Shown: piece after piece, positions 1-6,655 of the stretch
Layout of the letters: every line of letters starts with the position of its first letter
Numbering within the stretch: the first letter of the stretch is position 1
Position numbers and translations under genes: made by a program
The notes under the pieces: generated by a model
Databases searched by the model: none
What the model was told of the DNA's origin: nothing
What the model saw: the letters and a program-made list of their open reading frames with translations, nothing else
Assembly: GCA_033720855.1 (NCBI GenBank)
Contig: JAWWBR010000127.1
Location: 1 to 9,799 of the forward strand
Length of the DNA stretch: 9,799 nucleotides
Direction of reading: 5' to 3'
From: SMXQ01 sp033720855
GTDB taxonomy: Bacteria > Pseudomonadota > Alphaproteobacteria > SMXQ01

Positions 1-783
1 CTCCTGGATCCGCTTGATGCCGGGGCGTCGATCCGCGGACATCACGACGCTGCCGACGGGGCTCAGGCCGTAGCGCTCCTCGAAATACCGATAGGCATCG
101 TGGAATACCAGATACGGCGCCCGGCTGACGGGACGCAACTTGGCCGTCAATTCCCGATCCAAACCGGTCAGTTGCCGTCGGGCGCGCACGGCATTGGCCG
201 CATAGCGCGCCCCATTCGCGCCATCGATCCGCGCTAGCGTGCGCGCAATCTCCTCGACGATAAGAATACCGTTCCGTGGATCGAGCCATATATGCGGATC
301 GACGCCCCGCCGTGCCCCGTGGCCGTCTCCGGGTTCCGCGTGGGAGTGGCCATGACCGTCCTCGGCGCCGCCCCCCAACTTCCAAACGCCGCCGCGCCGG
401 GAGGCATGCAGGATCAAACCGGGCCGCGTCAAAAGCGTCAACTTTTCCGCGCCCCCCGCCAAGGTTTCCAGCGGCTTGGCCAGAGACCCCTCCAAGGCCG
501 GCCCCACCCAGACCACCACATGCGCGCGGGCCAAGGCGCGGGCATCGGACGGTTTTAAGGCGTAAGCGTGCGGCGATGCGCCTTTGGAGAGGAGGAGCTG
601 CGGCCTGCCGATCCCCGCCATCGCCATCGCGGCCAGGGAATGGATAGGCGCGATGGAGACGACGACATTGGGCACCCGACCCGTGTCCGCGGCCTGAGCC
701 GCGCCGAGACAGCGCGCTGTCCATGGGACAAAGAAGAGGGTGATCGCCGCCGCTAGGCAACGCGCCCACGCAAAAGCGTGCAA
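1..783 (-). CDS. znuA: Zinc ABC transporter substrate-binding protein ZnuA (C-terminus outside window)
   Basis: Periplasmic high-affinity zinc-binding lipocalin-unrelated cluster A-I solute-binding protein that hands Zn(2+) to a ZnuBC-type importer. The visible 261 residues begin with a signal peptide (hydrophobic stretch about residues 10-20, probable cleavage near AQA-A, residues 28-32). The three histidine ligands known from ZnuA are all recognisable: His72 in GASPHAYALKPSD, His164 in VDPHIWLDP and His228 in VFHDAYRYFEERYG. Between the first two lies a His/Asp/Gly-rich loop (about residues 139-159, with HGHSH and GHG), as is usual in zinc rather than manganese binders. I chose the TTG at 783-781 because a good AGGAG sits 6 nt upstream and it gives a complete signal peptide; the first in-frame ATGs lie inside the mature protein. 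A Zur-like operator lies directly upstream. The gene runs off the left edge; no znuB, znuC or zur is visible here. Confidence 0.93.
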   Translation of the reverse strand, partial: MHAFAWARCLAAAITLFFVPWTARCLGAAQAADTGRVPNVVVSIAPIHSLAAMAMAGIGRPQLLLSKGASPHAYALKPSDARALARAHVVVWVGPALEGSLAKPLETLAGGAEKLTLLTRPGLILHASRRGGVWKLGGGAEDGHGHSHAEPGDGHGARRGVDPHIWLDPRNGILIVEEIARTLARIDGANGARYAANAVRARRQLTGLDRELTAKLRPVSRAPYLVFHDAYRYFEERYGLSPVGSVVMSADRRPGIKRIQE

Positions 784-797
784 GGGCTGCTCCTGTA

Positions 798-816
798 AAT
801 GTTACATTGTAACATT
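798..816 (-). promoter_or_regulatory. Zur box (zinc-uptake repressor operator) of znuA
   Basis: Perfect dyad AATGTTAC-ATT-GTAACATT with 8-bp arms around a 3-bp centre, in an AT-rich patch inside otherwise GC-rich DNA. It resembles the known alphaproteobacterial Zur operator (AT-rich palindromes built on TGTTATA/TATAACA half sites). It sits 14 nt before the ribosome-binding region and start codon of znuA, overlapping the expected transcription start, so bound Zn-Zur would block transcription. The assignment to Zur rests on the motif plus the target gene. Confidence 0.82.
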
Positions 817-817
817 A

Positions 818-846
818 TTGATAGCGCACCGCTCGGCCGCTGTCGA
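818..846 (-). promoter_or_regulatory. Candidate sigma-70 promoter of znuA
   Basis: Reading the minus strand, TCGACA (846-841, 5 of 6 matches to the -35 consensus) is followed after exactly 17 nt by TATCAA (823-818, 4 of 6 matches to -10). The predicted start of transcription falls inside the adjacent palindrome at 798-816, which fits repression by Zur. A second possible -10, TACAAT, lies within the palindrome but has no good -35. Confidence 0.45.
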
Positions 847-881
847 GGCGTGGGAACCGGGACCCTACTCGAGAAGCCAAA

Positions 882-900
882 GGGCCGAGCCGCCCGGCCC
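882..900 (-). terminator. Weak hairpin, possible terminator of the beta-hydroxyacid dehydrogenase gene
   Basis: GGGCCG and CGGCCC form a perfect 6-bp stem around a 7-nt loop, 31 nt beyond the stop codon of the minus-strand dehydrogenase gene. On that strand the stem is followed by only TTTGG, so the U-tract is poor. It lies between the dehydrogenase and the znuA promoter, where a terminator is expected. Confidence 0.35.
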
Positions 901-931
901 GGCCCCTTGCGCGGAACGCCCGAAAGAACGG

Positions 932-1768
932 TCAGGATTTCGCCTTTCCCGTCCAATTGGGCGCGGCGCCCGACTGTTTCAGCGTCTTTCCCTCTTTGAC
1001 CAGCTCCTTGATCGCACCTGCCACCGGCATGGTGATGCCGGCAGTGTCGGCCATCTTTGAGACGATCTGCATGTCCTTGAGCGCCCAGGTAAACGTGATC
1101 ATGTCCCAATCTTCGAGTGCCGCCGACTGTCCCGAGCTCATCAGCAACGCCTCGCGCAGCTTGGGCAAGTCGATGCCGGTGCTTTCCGACAGGCGTCCGG
1201 CCTCCATCAGCGCGATGCCGTTGACCCACAGCAGCATGTTGTTCATCGTCTTCGCCACCTGCCCATGGCCGACCGACCCCACATGCACGATATCCGAGGA
1301 AAAACACGCATACACCGGCCGGGCGCGGTCCACCACCTCTTCGCTGGCGCCGAACAGGGCGAGCAGGGTCCCCTCATCCGCGGCCCAGCCCCCCCGGCAG
1401 ATCGGGGCATCCAGGACGCCGATATCCCTTTTCGCGGCTTCGCGTTCGATCCGCTGGACCGTCTCGGGCGCGACGGTCGAGGACACGGCGATCACCGAGC
1501 CGGGCTTCATGGTTTCCAGCAATCCGTTTTCGCCGAGGGTGACGGCCAGCGCCTCATCGTCGAAACCGACGGCAATGATCACGAAATCGCTCACATTACC
1601 GAGCGCCGCCGGGCTGTCGGCACTCTCGGCGCCGGCATCGGTCGCCCGTTTGACGGTGTCGGCGTCGATGTCGGTGACGGTTACGCCGTAACCCTTCGCG
1701 ATCATGTGTTTGAGCATCGCGTAGCCCATGCGCCCCGGGCCCACCAGGCCGATGTTTTCCTGTGTCAT
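932..1768 (-). CDS. NAD(P)-dependent beta-hydroxyacid dehydrogenase (3-hydroxyisobutyrate dehydrogenase family)
   Basis: A 278-residue cytosolic oxidoreductase of the beta-hydroxyacid dehydrogenase family (3-hydroxyisobutyrate, tartronate semialdehyde and related 2-/3-hydroxyacid enzymes), which oxidises a hydroxyacid to the semialdehyde or runs the reverse. Visible parts: an N-terminal Rossmann site IGLVGPGRMG (residues 6-15); the family motif around residues 120-133, DAPICRGG, where the usual substrate-binding Ser is Cys124; the catalytic motif GSVGHGQVAKTMNN with Lys173 and Asn177; and the C-terminal LKDM segment (230-233) that closes the active site. Length is normal for the family. The ATG at 1768 is preferred over the adjacent GTG at 1771 because GGGGAG lies 6 nt upstream of it. 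The amidohydrolase gene is divergent. The substrate cannot be named from sequence alone, and the Cys makes a classic 3-hydroxyisobutyrate dehydrogenase less certain. Confidence 0.88.
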   Translation of the reverse strand: MTQENIGLVGPGRMGYAMLKHMIAKGYGVTVTDIDADTVKRATDAGAESADSPAALGNVSDFVIIAVGFDDEALAVTLGENGLLETMKPGSVIAVSSTVAPETVQRIEREAAKRDIGVLDAPICRGGWAADEGTLLALFGASEEVVDRARPVYACFSSDIVHVGSVGHGQVAKTMNNMLLWVNGIALMEAGRLSESTGIDLPKLREALLMSSGQSAALEDWDMITFTWALKDMQIVSKMADTAGITMPVAGAIKELVKEGKTLKQSGAAPNWTGKAKS

Positions 1769-1936
1769 CACCGTCTCCCCTGCGTTCCGTCTTAAGTTTG
1801 GATCGGCCGCAGTCTAGTCGCGGGACCCGCCTCTCACAAGGCGCGAGAGCACGGCGCGCGGTAGCGGGGCCAGCGATCCGGCACGGCGTCGGGGCGCTTG
1901 CGCCATCTCCGGGTTTGGCGCTATGGTTGGCCATCA

Positions 1937-1950
1937 ATTAGTATTCTAAT
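1937..1950. repeat. Short AT-rich dyad in the divergent spacer, possible operator
   Basis: ATTAG-TATT-CTAAT, perfect 5-bp arms, in the only AT-rich patch of the 246-bp spacer between the two divergent genes, 65 nt before the amidohydrolase ATG. Size and placement would suit a regulator site, but 5-bp arms can arise by chance. I found no convincing -35/-10 pair in this spacer. Confidence 0.25.
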
Positions 1951-2014
1951 CTTCGCCGGCGCAGCGATCGGAAAGGTCCGCGCGCGGTGCTTCCGAGAGA
2001 TCAGGGACCCTGCC

Positions 2015-3076
2015 ATGAAACTCAACGTGATCGATGCCGATGCCCATGTCATCGAGCAGCCCTATACTTGGTCCTTTATGGACGAGGACGAGCGCAAATA
2101 CGAACCGATGATCGTCCAGTTTGCATCGGGCCCCGAGCAACTCGGCGCCAGCGGCAACGTCCAACAGGAATTCTGGGTCGTAGACGGCCGTATCCAGGCG
2201 AAAGATTCGAACCTCGGCATCAAGAATACATCCAAGGAGTCGAGGGAGATGGCCGACATCGATGCGCGGCTTGAACATATGGACGAGCTCAACATCGACG
2301 TTCAGGTCCTCTACCCCACCCTTTTCCTGCGTCCCCTGACCCTTAATGTCCGCGCCGAACGGGCGCTGACCCGGTCCTACAACCGCTGGCTGGCGGAGAT
2401 CTGGAAGCAGGCACCCGAGCGTTTCCCCTGGGTGATGCTGCCGCCCTTGCTCTCCTCCATGGCAGTGGTCCGCGAAGAGATGGAATGGGCCAGGGAAAAC
2501 GGTGCCTGCGGCGTATTCATGCGCGGCCTTGAATGCGAACGGCGCCTGACCGACCCGTATTTCTACGAGCTTTACGGAGCGGCGGAGGACCTCGGCCTGA
2601 TGATCGGCATTCACTCCGGCAACGGCGCCTTCGAGGTGCATGATTTCTATGGCGACGAGACCGGGTTCAACAAGTTCAAGCTGCCCTGTGTCGGAGCCGC
2701 TCACGATCTCTTGATGACCGATACGCCGGCCAAGTTCCCCAAACTCAACTGGGGGTTCATCGAGATCAGCGCGGAGTGGATCCCGTATATGCTGAACGAC
2801 CTGGAATTGCGCCTGAAGCGGAGGGGACGGCGGTTTTCCAAGACGATCCTCAAGGACAACAACATCTTCGTCGCCTGCCAGGTGACCGACGATCTGGCGC
2901 ATATTCTCGACTTCATCGGCCCCGACAACCTTGTGATCGGAACCGATTACGGCCATCACGACACCTCGACCCAGATCGAGGCGCTGCGCATGATCCGCGA
3001 CGACGGCAAACTGCCCGGTGAGGTGGTGGATAAGATTCTCGGCGACAACGCCGCCCGGCTTTACGGTTTCGCCTGA
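2015..3076 (+). CDS. Amidohydrolase family protein (amidohydrolase-2 / ACMSD-related TIM barrel)
   Basis: A 353-residue metal-dependent hydrolase or decarboxylase of the PF04909 (amidohydrolase-2) type, whose members include gamma-resorcylate and aminocarboxymuconate-semialdehyde decarboxylases and several ring-fission product hydrolases. Visible metal-site elements: DADAHVIE at residues 7-14 (Asp9 and His11, the D-x-H form), His200 in IGIHSGNG, and Asp311 in IGTDYGHHD; FIEISAEWIPY (249-259) matches the barrel strand before the C-terminal part, and ILGDNAARLYGF is the typical family ending. The open frame extends upstream, but the ATG at 2015 is right: it puts the metal motif near the N-terminus as in relatives and has AGGGA about 7 nt ahead. 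No signal peptide, so cytosolic. Divergent from a hydroxyacid dehydrogenase, which hints at a catabolic role; the substrate is unknown. Confidence 0.9.
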   Translation: MKLNVIDADAHVIEQPYTWSFMDEDERKYEPMIVQFASGPEQLGASGNVQQEFWVVDGRIQAKDSNLGIKNTSKESREMADIDARLEHMDELNIDVQVLYPTLFLRPLTLNVRAERALTRSYNRWLAEIWKQAPERFPWVMLPPLLSSMAVVREEMEWARENGACGVFMRGLECERRLTDPYFYELYGAAEDLGLMIGIHSGNGAFEVHDFYGDETGFNKFKLPCVGAAHDLLMTDTPAKFPKLNWGFIEISAEWIPYMLNDLELRLKRRGRRFSKTILKDNNIFVACQVTDDLAHILDFIGPDNLVIGTDYGHHDTSTQIEALRMIRDDGKLPGEVVDKILGDNAARLYGFA

Positions 3077-3078
3077 GC

Positions 3079-3098
3079 GCGGCCTCCGGTCAGGCCGC
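3079..3098 (+). terminator. Stem-loop just after the amidohydrolase stop codon
   Basis: GCGGCCT and AGGCCGC form a perfect 7-bp stem with a 6-nt loop starting 3 nt after the stop codon. There is no following T-run, so it is not a textbook intrinsic terminator; it could protect the mRNA 3' end or aid Rho-dependent release. Confidence 0.4.
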
Positions 3099-3288
3099 CC
3101 GCCGGACCGCCGCGGCCGAGATCTCAAGGGTCTCGACCGTCGTTTTGCGCGGGGGACGCGGCGAGATACCGGCGCCGTGGCCGCCGCCGGCGGCATCCCT
3201 CACGGCCGCACCGGTGACGGCAAAAGTCTTGAGAAACGCCTGCCCTTGCCGAGGGCGCGCCGCCGCCGGCCGCGGTCACAGCCCAACC

Positions 3289-3310
3289 GAAACAGGGCGT
3301 CACCTGTTTC
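3289..3310. repeat. Perfect 8-bp inverted repeat in the amidohydrolase-cysQ gap
   Basis: GAAACAGG-gcgtca-CCTGTTTC. Neither strand shows a following T-run, so an operator or RNA hairpin is as likely as a terminator. The surrounding gap, 3077-3395 (319 bp), is very GC-rich; I see no gene with a plausible start or recognisable product in it, on either strand. Confidence 0.5.
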
Positions 3311-3325
3311 TGGGGGTATCCTTCG

Positions 3326-3351
3326 CGGGCAAAAAACGCAATAGTTGCCCG
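3326..3351. repeat. 7-bp inverted repeat with A-rich loop upstream of cysQ
   Basis: CGGGCAA and TTGCCCG enclose a 12-nt A-rich loop (AAAACGCAATAG). It lies 45 nt before the cysQ ATG, 15 nt beyond the 8-bp repeat. Possible operator or leader hairpin; function unknown. Confidence 0.4.
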
Positions 3352-3385
3352 AGGCCCTGCTGGATTTCGTGTCCGGGCCCGCCCG

Positions 3386-3391
3386 TATAAA
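3386..3391 (+). promoter_or_regulatory. TATAAA, possible -10 element of a leaderless cysQ transcript
   Basis: TATAAA ends 4 nt before the cysQ ATG, and no Shine-Dalgarno-like sequence lies in the 25 nt upstream of that ATG. No good -35 hexamer is found at 16-18 nt. If this is the -10, the transcript would begin at or near the start codon. Confidence 0.25.
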
Positions 3392-3395
3392 CGCC

Positions 3396-4184
3396 ATGGT
3401 CCTAACGTCAGAGCAAAATATCTTCGACCTCGCCGGTCAGGTGCGCGAAATCGCGGCGCGCGCCGGAGAGGCTATTCTCAATTCCCAGACACGCGGCTTC
3501 GATGTCAGCAGGAAGGACGACCGGAGCCTGGTGACCGATGCCGATCACGCGGCCGAAGACGTGATATTGCCGGCGCTCCGGAAACTGACGCCCGGGATCC
3601 CGATTCTGTCCGAGGAAGCGGCGGCGGGCGGCGACACGCCCCAGGTGGGTGACGCCCCGATCTGGGTCGTCGATCCGCTCGACGGCACCAGGGAATTCGT
3701 CGCAGGTGGAACCGAGTTCGCCGTTTGCATCGCCCTTGTGCTGAACCGACGCCCGCTCTTCGGCCTGCTTCACGGGCCGGCGATGAAACTCACCTATTGG
3801 ACGCGCGACGGGGCTACGGCGATGCGCGCCAAGGGGGACGGGGAGGGCCGGCCGGTTTCCGTTCGCAAGGTGCCCGAGGCCGGTCCGACCGCGATTACCA
3901 GCCGTTTCCACAGCAGATCAGGCCGGCTTGCCGATTATCTCGAGTCCATCGGCATGACCGAGCGCATCTATATGAGCAGCGCCCTCAAGTTCGGCTTGCT
4001 GGCCGACGGCAGCGCCGACATTTACCCGCGCTTCGGCCCCACCTGCGAATGGGACACCGCCGCCGGTCACGCCATCCTCGCCGCCGCCGGGGGCAGCATC
4101 AAGACCCTGGACGGCAAGGACCTGGGTTACGGCAAGGCCGATTTCCTCAATCCCGATTTCATCGCCCGCGGGGGCCGGGATTGA
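3396..4184 (+). CDS. cysQ: 3'(2'),5'-bisphosphate nucleotidase CysQ (inositol monophosphatase superfamily)
   Basis: A 262-residue Mg(2+)-dependent phosphatase that removes the 3'-phosphate of adenosine 3',5'-bisphosphate (PAP), a by-product of sulfate assimilation, and so relieves PAP inhibition. All superfamily metal-site motifs are present: SLVTDADHAAE (44-54), ILSEE (70-74, Glu73/Glu74), WVVDPLDGTREF (90-101, Asp93 and Asp96) and CEWDTAAGHAI (217-227, Asp220). The DPLDGTREF and GPTCEWDTAAG wording points to CysQ rather than inositol-1-phosphatase, though some relatives act on other sugar or inositol phosphates. The ATG at 3396 gives normal length; a TTG at 3345 would add 17 residues without a better ribosome site. 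It is the first gene of a probable four-gene operon and overlaps tsaC by 4 nt. Confidence 0.92.
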   Translation: MVLTSEQNIFDLAGQVREIAARAGEAILNSQTRGFDVSRKDDRSLVTDADHAAEDVILPALRKLTPGIPILSEEAAAGGDTPQVGDAPIWVVDPLDGTREFVAGGTEFAVCIALVLNRRPLFGLLHGPAMKLTYWTRDGATAMRAKGDGEGRPVSVRKVPEAGPTAITSRFHSRSGRLADYLESIGMTERIYMSSALKFGLLADGSADIYPRFGPTCEWDTAAGHAILAAAGGSIKTLDGKDLGYGKADFLNPDFIARGGRD

Positions 4185-5173
4185 CGACCGGCGCGGCCAA
4201 TATCCGCGCCGCCGACGAGGACGCCATCGCCGATGCCGCGGCGCTCATCCGCGGCGGCCAATTGGTGGCCTTTCCCACCGAAACCGTCTACGGCCTCGGC
4301 GCCGATGCCACCAACGATGGCGCCGTGGCCGGAATCTTCGCAGCCAAGGGGCGTCCCCGTTTCAATCCCTTGATCGTTCATTACGCGGCCGCCGAGGGGC
4401 TCGCGGCCGACACCGAAGCGGATCCGCGCGCCGCACGGCTCGCCGCCGAGTTCTGGCCGGGCCCGTTGACCATCGTTCTTCGCCGCCACGAGAGCACACG
4501 GCTTTCGCTGTTGGTCAGCGCCGGCCTCGACACCGTCGCGGTCCGGGTTCCGGGGAACGACATCGCCCGCACCCTCATTGCCGCCGCGGAAACGCCGATT
4601 GCCGCCCCCAGCGCCAATCGCTCCGGTGACATCAGCCCCACCACCGCGGCCCATGTCGCGCGATCCCTAGGCGCACGGCCGGCGATGATCCTCGACGGCG
4701 GGCCGACAACGGTGGGGATCGAATCGACGGTCGTGGACCTGACCTGCGGCCAACCGGCGCTACTGCGCCCCGGGGCCGTTACCGCCGATTCGATAGAGGC
4801 CTGCATCGGCCCCATCGCAAAGGCGGCCGACGAGGCAAAAGGCGCACCGAGACGGTCGCCCGGACGCCTAGACCGGCATTACGCCCCGCGCCACCCCTTG
4901 CGCATCAACGCGACCGCACCACGGCCCGGCGAGGCGTTGCTGGCTTTCGGCCCCCAGGTGCCGCCTGGGGGCGCCGTCACCCGCAATCTCAGTCCGGGTG
5001 GAGATCTCGTGGAGGCGGCGGCCAAGCTGTTCGCCATGCTGCACGAACTCGACTCCATGGCGATCGTGGGCATCGCCGTGATGCCGATTCCGGAGGCCGG
5101 GCTCGGCGCCGCCATCAACGACCGCCTGGTTCGTGCCTCTCACCCCTTGCCCGCCGGCGACGGGGAGGATTAA
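4181..5173 (+). CDS. tsaC: L-threonylcarbamoyladenylate synthase, long Sua5-type
   Basis: A 330-residue cytosolic enzyme that makes threonylcarbamoyl-AMP from threonine, bicarbonate and ATP, the first step of t6A37 modification of ANN-decoding tRNAs. The YrdC/TsaC domain covers about residues 10-205, with FPTETVYGLGADA (31-43), KGRPRFNPL (56-64), PSANRSG (143-149) and GIESTVVD (179-186). The linker SPGRLDRHYAPRHPL (226-240) is the Sua5 signature before the C-terminal Sua5 domain (about 241-330), so this is the two-domain Sua5 form rather than the short TsaC. The start is TTG at 4181, overlapping the cysQ stop as TTGA; no in-frame ATG precedes the domain, and a G-rich tract (4170-4174) may serve as ribosome site with coupling from cysQ. 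The same frame is open far upstream inside cysQ, but that part is only a shadow of cysQ. Confidence 0.93.
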   Translation: MTTGAANIRAADEDAIADAAALIRGGQLVAFPTETVYGLGADATNDGAVAGIFAAKGRPRFNPLIVHYAAAEGLAADTEADPRAARLAAEFWPGPLTIVLRRHESTRLSLLVSAGLDTVAVRVPGNDIARTLIAAAETPIAAPSANRSGDISPTTAAHVARSLGARPAMILDGGPTTVGIESTVVDLTCGQPALLRPGAVTADSIEACIGPIAKAADEAKGAPRRSPGRLDRHYAPRHPLRINATAPRPGEALLAFGPQVPPGGAVTRNLSPGGDLVEAAAKLFAMLHELDSMAIVGIAVMPIPEAGLGAAINDRLVRASHPLPAGDGED

Positions 5174-5182
5174 AAAGGGCCC

Positions 5183-6616
5183 ATGGCACTCAACCAGGAC
5201 ATACTCTCCCGGCTGCGCCAGGCGGTGGGCGAAAGGGGCATAATCACTGATCCGGGGGATATGCTCCCCTACCTCACGGACCACAGGGATCTCTACGAAG
5301 GTGCGGCCGGGGCGGTTCTGCGCCCGGCATCGACCGAGGAAACCGCCGCCGTGGTGAGCATATGCGCCGAAAGCCGCACGCCCATCGTGCCCCAGGGCGG
5401 GAATACCGGCCTGGTCGGCGGCTCGGTTCCGGACCAGTCGGGCAGTTCCATCGTTCTCAATTTGGGCCGCATGAACAAGGTCCGCGAGATCGATCCCGTC
5501 AACAACACGATGACGGTGGAAGCCGGCTGTATCCTCGCCGATCTTCAACACGCCGCGGCCGACGTCGATCGCTTGTTTCCCCTGAGCCTCGGTGCCGAAG
5601 GCAGTTGCATGATCGGTGGCAACCTGTCGACCAACGCCGGCGGCGTACAGGTGCTGAAATACGGCAATGCCCGGGATCTGGTGCTGGGTCTCGAAGTGGT
5701 GCTGCCGGACGGGCGCATTTGGGCGGGCCTGAATGCCCTTCGCAAGGACAATACCGGCTACGACCTCAAACACCTCTTCATCGGCGCCGAGGGCACTCTC
5801 GGGGTGATCACCGCGGCCGTCTTGAAGCTGTTTCCGCGTCCGGCCCAGGTTGAAACGGTGCTTATGGCGGTGCCGAAACTGGAGGATGTCGTAGAGCTGC
5901 TGGTCCATGCGCGAGCCGCTTCCGGCGACTGTGTGACGGCATTCGAACTGATGCCCAAACTTGGCTTCGAGCTCGTGCTGAAGCATTTCGAGAACACAAG
6001 AGCGCCGATGGAGATCGATTCGCCATGGTACGTCTTGATGGAATGGAGCGCTGGCGAGAGCGGTCGCAGCGATGACGGCGAGAGCGATCTGCGGAGGATG
6101 CTGGAATCGTTTCTCGAGGCGCGATTCGAGGCGGGCGTGGTGACCGACGCGGTCCTGGCCTCGAGCCAGGCGCAGGTCAGGGAGCTCTGGTATTTCCGCG
6201 AGGTGCTGCCGGAGTCTCAGACCCGCGAAGGCGGATCGATCAAGCACGACGTCTCGGTTCCGGTCTCCAAGGTCGCCGAATTCATCACCGAGGGCACGCG
6301 CCTCTTGGAAGCCGATATGCAAGGCATTCGCGTCTTCCCCTTCGGACATGTGGGCGACGGCAATATCCATTTCAACGTCAGCCAGCCCGTGGGCATGACC
6401 AAGGAGGACTTCTACAGACACTGGGAAGGAATGAACCGCATCATCCATGACCTGGCGATGGAAATGCAGGGGAGTTTTTCCGCGGAACACGGGATCGGCC
6501 AGTTGAAGAAGGGTGAGCTTGCCCATTACGGCGCGTCCGTCGACCTGGAACTCATGCGCCGGATCAAACAGGCACTGGACCCCGAGGGCCTGATGAACCC
6601 CGGGAAGGTGATATAG
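5183..6616 (+). CDS. FAD-linked D-2-hydroxyacid dehydrogenase (D-2-hydroxyglutarate / D-lactate dehydrogenase type)
   Basis: A 477-residue flavoprotein of the vanillyl-alcohol-oxidase fold, with FAD_binding_4 (about residues 40-220) and FAD-oxidase_C (about 225-477) domains. FAD-binding segments: PQGGNTGLVGGSVP (70-83) and GAEGSCMIGGNLSTNAGG (137-154). The C-terminal metal and substrate site is intact: KHD (354-356), GHVGDGNIHFN with His389 and His396, and SAEHGIGQLK with Glu435 and His436. These match D-2-hydroxyglutarate dehydrogenase, glycolate oxidase subunit GlcD and D-lactate dehydrogenase; the exact substrate is not decided by the motifs. Electrons would probably go to an electron-transfer flavoprotein or quinone. 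No signal or membrane segment. It starts 9 nt after tsaC, with AAGGG only 3 nt from the ATG and a GGAGG further upstream, so it is probably co-transcribed. Confidence 0.9.
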   Translation: MALNQDILSRLRQAVGERGIITDPGDMLPYLTDHRDLYEGAAGAVLRPASTEETAAVVSICAESRTPIVPQGGNTGLVGGSVPDQSGSSIVLNLGRMNKVREIDPVNNTMTVEAGCILADLQHAAADVDRLFPLSLGAEGSCMIGGNLSTNAGGVQVLKYGNARDLVLGLEVVLPDGRIWAGLNALRKDNTGYDLKHLFIGAEGTLGVITAAVLKLFPRPAQVETVLMAVPKLEDVVELLVHARAASGDCVTAFELMPKLGFELVLKHFENTRAPMEIDSPWYVLMEWSAGESGRSDDGESDLRRMLESFLEARFEAGVVTDAVLASSQAQVRELWYFREVLPESQTREGGSIKHDVSVPVSKVAEFITEGTRLLEADMQGIRVFPFGHVGDGNIHFNVSQPVGMTKEDFYRHWEGMNRIIHDLAMEMQGSFSAEHGIGQLKKGELAHYGASVDLELMRRIKQALDPEGLMNPGKVI

Positions 6617-6655
6617 AGACCGCGCATGCTTGCGCAGATCGAGGGGAAACGGATC

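Noticed and set aside
276..756. Several plus-strand open frames rich in Arg and Pro.
   Set aside because: They lie opposite znuA, whose minus-strand frame has a signal peptide and three zinc ligands.
1898..1927. TTGCGC and TATGGT (18-nt spacing) as a possible amidohydrolase promoter.
   Set aside because: Both hexamers match the consensus poorly and such pairs are frequent by chance.
1946..3196. A 416-codon minus-strand open frame opposite the amidohydrolase.
   Set aside because: It mirrors the amidohydrolase gene, begins in non-coding DNA and shows no recognisable domain.
3018..3390. Small plus- and minus-strand frames in the gap before cysQ.
   Set aside because: Biased Arg/Pro/Gly composition, no ribosome site and no recognisable product.
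3725..4180. Upstream extension of the tsaC frame inside cysQ, which would give a 482-residue protein.
   Set aside because: The extension translates to Arg/His/Gly-rich shadow sequence of cysQ; the TsaC fold starts just after the TTG at 4181.
4868..6526. A 552-codon open frame on the minus strand opposite tsaC and the FAD enzyme.
   Set aside because: Low-complexity His/Arg/Gly-rich translation with no family motif, opposite two genes with full catalytic motifs; a common artefact of high-GC coding DNA.
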